The notes under the pieces are model-generated. The model saw nothing but the letters and a program-made list of their open reading frames with translations, ran no database searches and was not told the DNA's origin. 32,123 bases of DNA from Candidatus Peribacteria bacterium (GTDB lineage: Bacteria; Patescibacteriota; Gracilibacteria; Absconditabacterales; Absconditicoccaceae), in the NCBI GenBank assembly GCA_031276875.1, contig JAISMG010000027.1, forward strand, positions 1 through 32,123, given 5' to 3'. How positions within the stretch are numbered: position 1 is the first letter of the stretch; each line of letters opens with the position of its first letter. This document shows, in pieces, positions 31,143-32,123 of the stretch. Both the position numbers and the translations under genes were made by a program.

Positions 31143-31700
31143 ATGAAACAGTATGAATTGGTGTTGATGCTCAATGTTTCCGTTGCGGAAGCAGAGAGAA
31201 AAAAATTCTTATCTGAACTTGAAAGCAAATTCAATGTATTGGATAAAGATGAAATTTGACTGAAAGAAGTGCTTTTCCCTCTCAAAGGTGGAGCAAAGCA
31301 AGTGTACTTTCTTTCTTACAAGGTGGAACTTTCTTCCACAGACATTGCAAATTTGAAACAGTATCTTTTGTACAATCCAAATCTGATAAGATATGAAATC
31401 TTTGCGAGAAATGCAAATCAGGATTTTTTCCATTTTGATACATTGCAAACAGTCTTTCAGCAAGCGATTGAAGATATTAAGGAAAAAAAGTATGGACAAA
31501 AAGTAGACTTTTTTACGCATAAAGCCAACGAGAAATATCTCAACTGGAAATCTGTAGTGATATTAAAATATTATCTTACGAGATTTGGAGATATCAAACC
31601 AAGGATTTATACGGGAAATTCAGTAAAAATTCAAAAAAAGCTGAGAACAGAAATTTTGAGAGCAAGAGGATTTGGTCTATTGCCTTTCATTAGTAAATAA
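31143..31700 (+). CDS. Fused ribosomal proteins bS6 - bS18
   Basis: MKQYELVLMLNVSVAEAERKKFLSELESKFNVLDKDEI[G]LKEVLFPLKGGAKQVYFLSYKVELSSTDIANLKQYLLYNPNLIRYEIF (S6-like) followed in frame by YLNWKSVVILKYYLTRFGDIKPRIYTGNSVKIQKKLRTEILRARGFGLLPF (S18-like). Confidence 0.85.
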
Positions 31701-31736
31701 TGTTTTCATCCCTTTATATCATCAATTTTATTACAA

Positions 31737-31889
31737 ATGGCTAGTAAACTTCGTAGAATTAGAAAATACAATCGAACGTCCAGAATGAGAAAACACGGAT
31801 TTCGTTCCAGAATGTCGGATTGGACAGGTCGTAGAGTGCTTGCAAGACGCAGAGCAAAAGGAAGAAAAAGACTGACGGTTCAGAGATAA
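31737..31889 (+). CDS. rpmH: 50S ribosomal protein L34
   Basis: [50 protein letters not shown]; below the ORF track length cutoff. Confidence 0.93.
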   Translation: MASKLRRIRKYNRTSRMRKHGFRSRMSDWTGRRVLARRRAKGRKRLTVQR

Positions 31890-31922
31890 GTTTTGTTTTG
31901 GACAACAACAGTACGTTGGAAG

Positions 31923-31949
31923 AATAGCGATGCTTTTCGCTATTTTTTG
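31923..31949 (+). terminator. Intrinsic terminator after rpmH
   Basis: AATAGCGA / TCGCTATT stem followed by TTTTT. Confidence 0.8.
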
Positions 31950-31967
31950 TTTGTGGAAATAAAAAAA

Positions 31968-31992
31968 GGTTAATTATCAAACAAAATGCACC
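31968..31992 (-). repeat. 25-bp dispersed motif, copy 3
   Basis: Reverse complement GGTGCATTTTGTTTGATAATTAACC. Confidence 0.75.
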
Positions 31993-32033
31993 AAAGAGGT
32001 AATTAAGTGAGATAAGAACTAGGAAACATTGTT

Positions 32034-32097
32034 TAAATAGTAAGTAAACAATATCAATGCTGAGGTATATTGAGGATTTTCCTCGGTTTACTATTTA
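32034..32097. other. Hairpin-rich region at window edge
   Basis: TAAATAGTAAGTAAAC vs GTTTACTATTTA arms enclosing GAGGA TTT TCCTC. Confidence 0.35.
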
Positions 32098-32123
32098 TTT
32101 TTGTTTCTACTTCTTTTATATAT

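Noticed and set aside
1-32123. CRISPR arrays and tRNA/rRNA genes
   Set aside because: No regularly spaced repeats, and no convincing tRNA T-arm/acceptor pairs or rRNA segments seen by eye; a tRNAscan/Infernal run would be needed to be sure.

Overview
The window is AT-rich bacterial chromosome that appears to use genetic code 25 (UGA = glycine), so it most likely comes from the Absconditabacteria (SR1) / Gracilibacteria (BD1-5) part of the CPR. The key evidence is that TGA falls in-frame at invariant glycines: HLFGD[TGA]RDVPPQ in GpmI, the P-loop APIGS[TGA]KS of an SMC/Rad50-like ATPase, ILP[TGA][12 protein letters not shown] in AckA and LEN[TGA]VVKYP in a sortase. No gene I reconstructed ends with TGA. 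The supplied ORF track stops at TGA, so many of its ORFs are fragments. I merged them by reading TGA as Gly.

Reconstructed content: sortase; PurE-PurC fusion; tandem paralogous membrane proteins; SMC/Rad50-like ATPase interrupted by in-frame dispersed repeats; degenerate M23 (LytM) plus lysozyme-like envelope protein; small Cys-rich secreted protein; lipoproteins; patatin; Lgt; GpmI; TatD; AckA; a cluster of three small unknown genes; a MurI-like protein lacking catalytic Cys; HolA; a FISUMP-type protein whose C-terminus looks like a diversity-generating retroelement (DGR) variable region; RpsB; EF-Ts; an apparent bS6-bS18 fusion; and RpmH.

Most notable candidates: (1) DGR-like variable region with an adjacent 7-8 bp stem / 4-nt loop hairpin and no RT in the window; (2) S6-S18 fusion; (3) at least three dispersed repeat families inserted in-frame in one SMC-like gene; (4) a putative pseudoknotted leader upstream of purEC; (5) a structured intergenic RNA candidate near 11.94-12.09 kb. 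All similarity statements are by eye; no searches were run.
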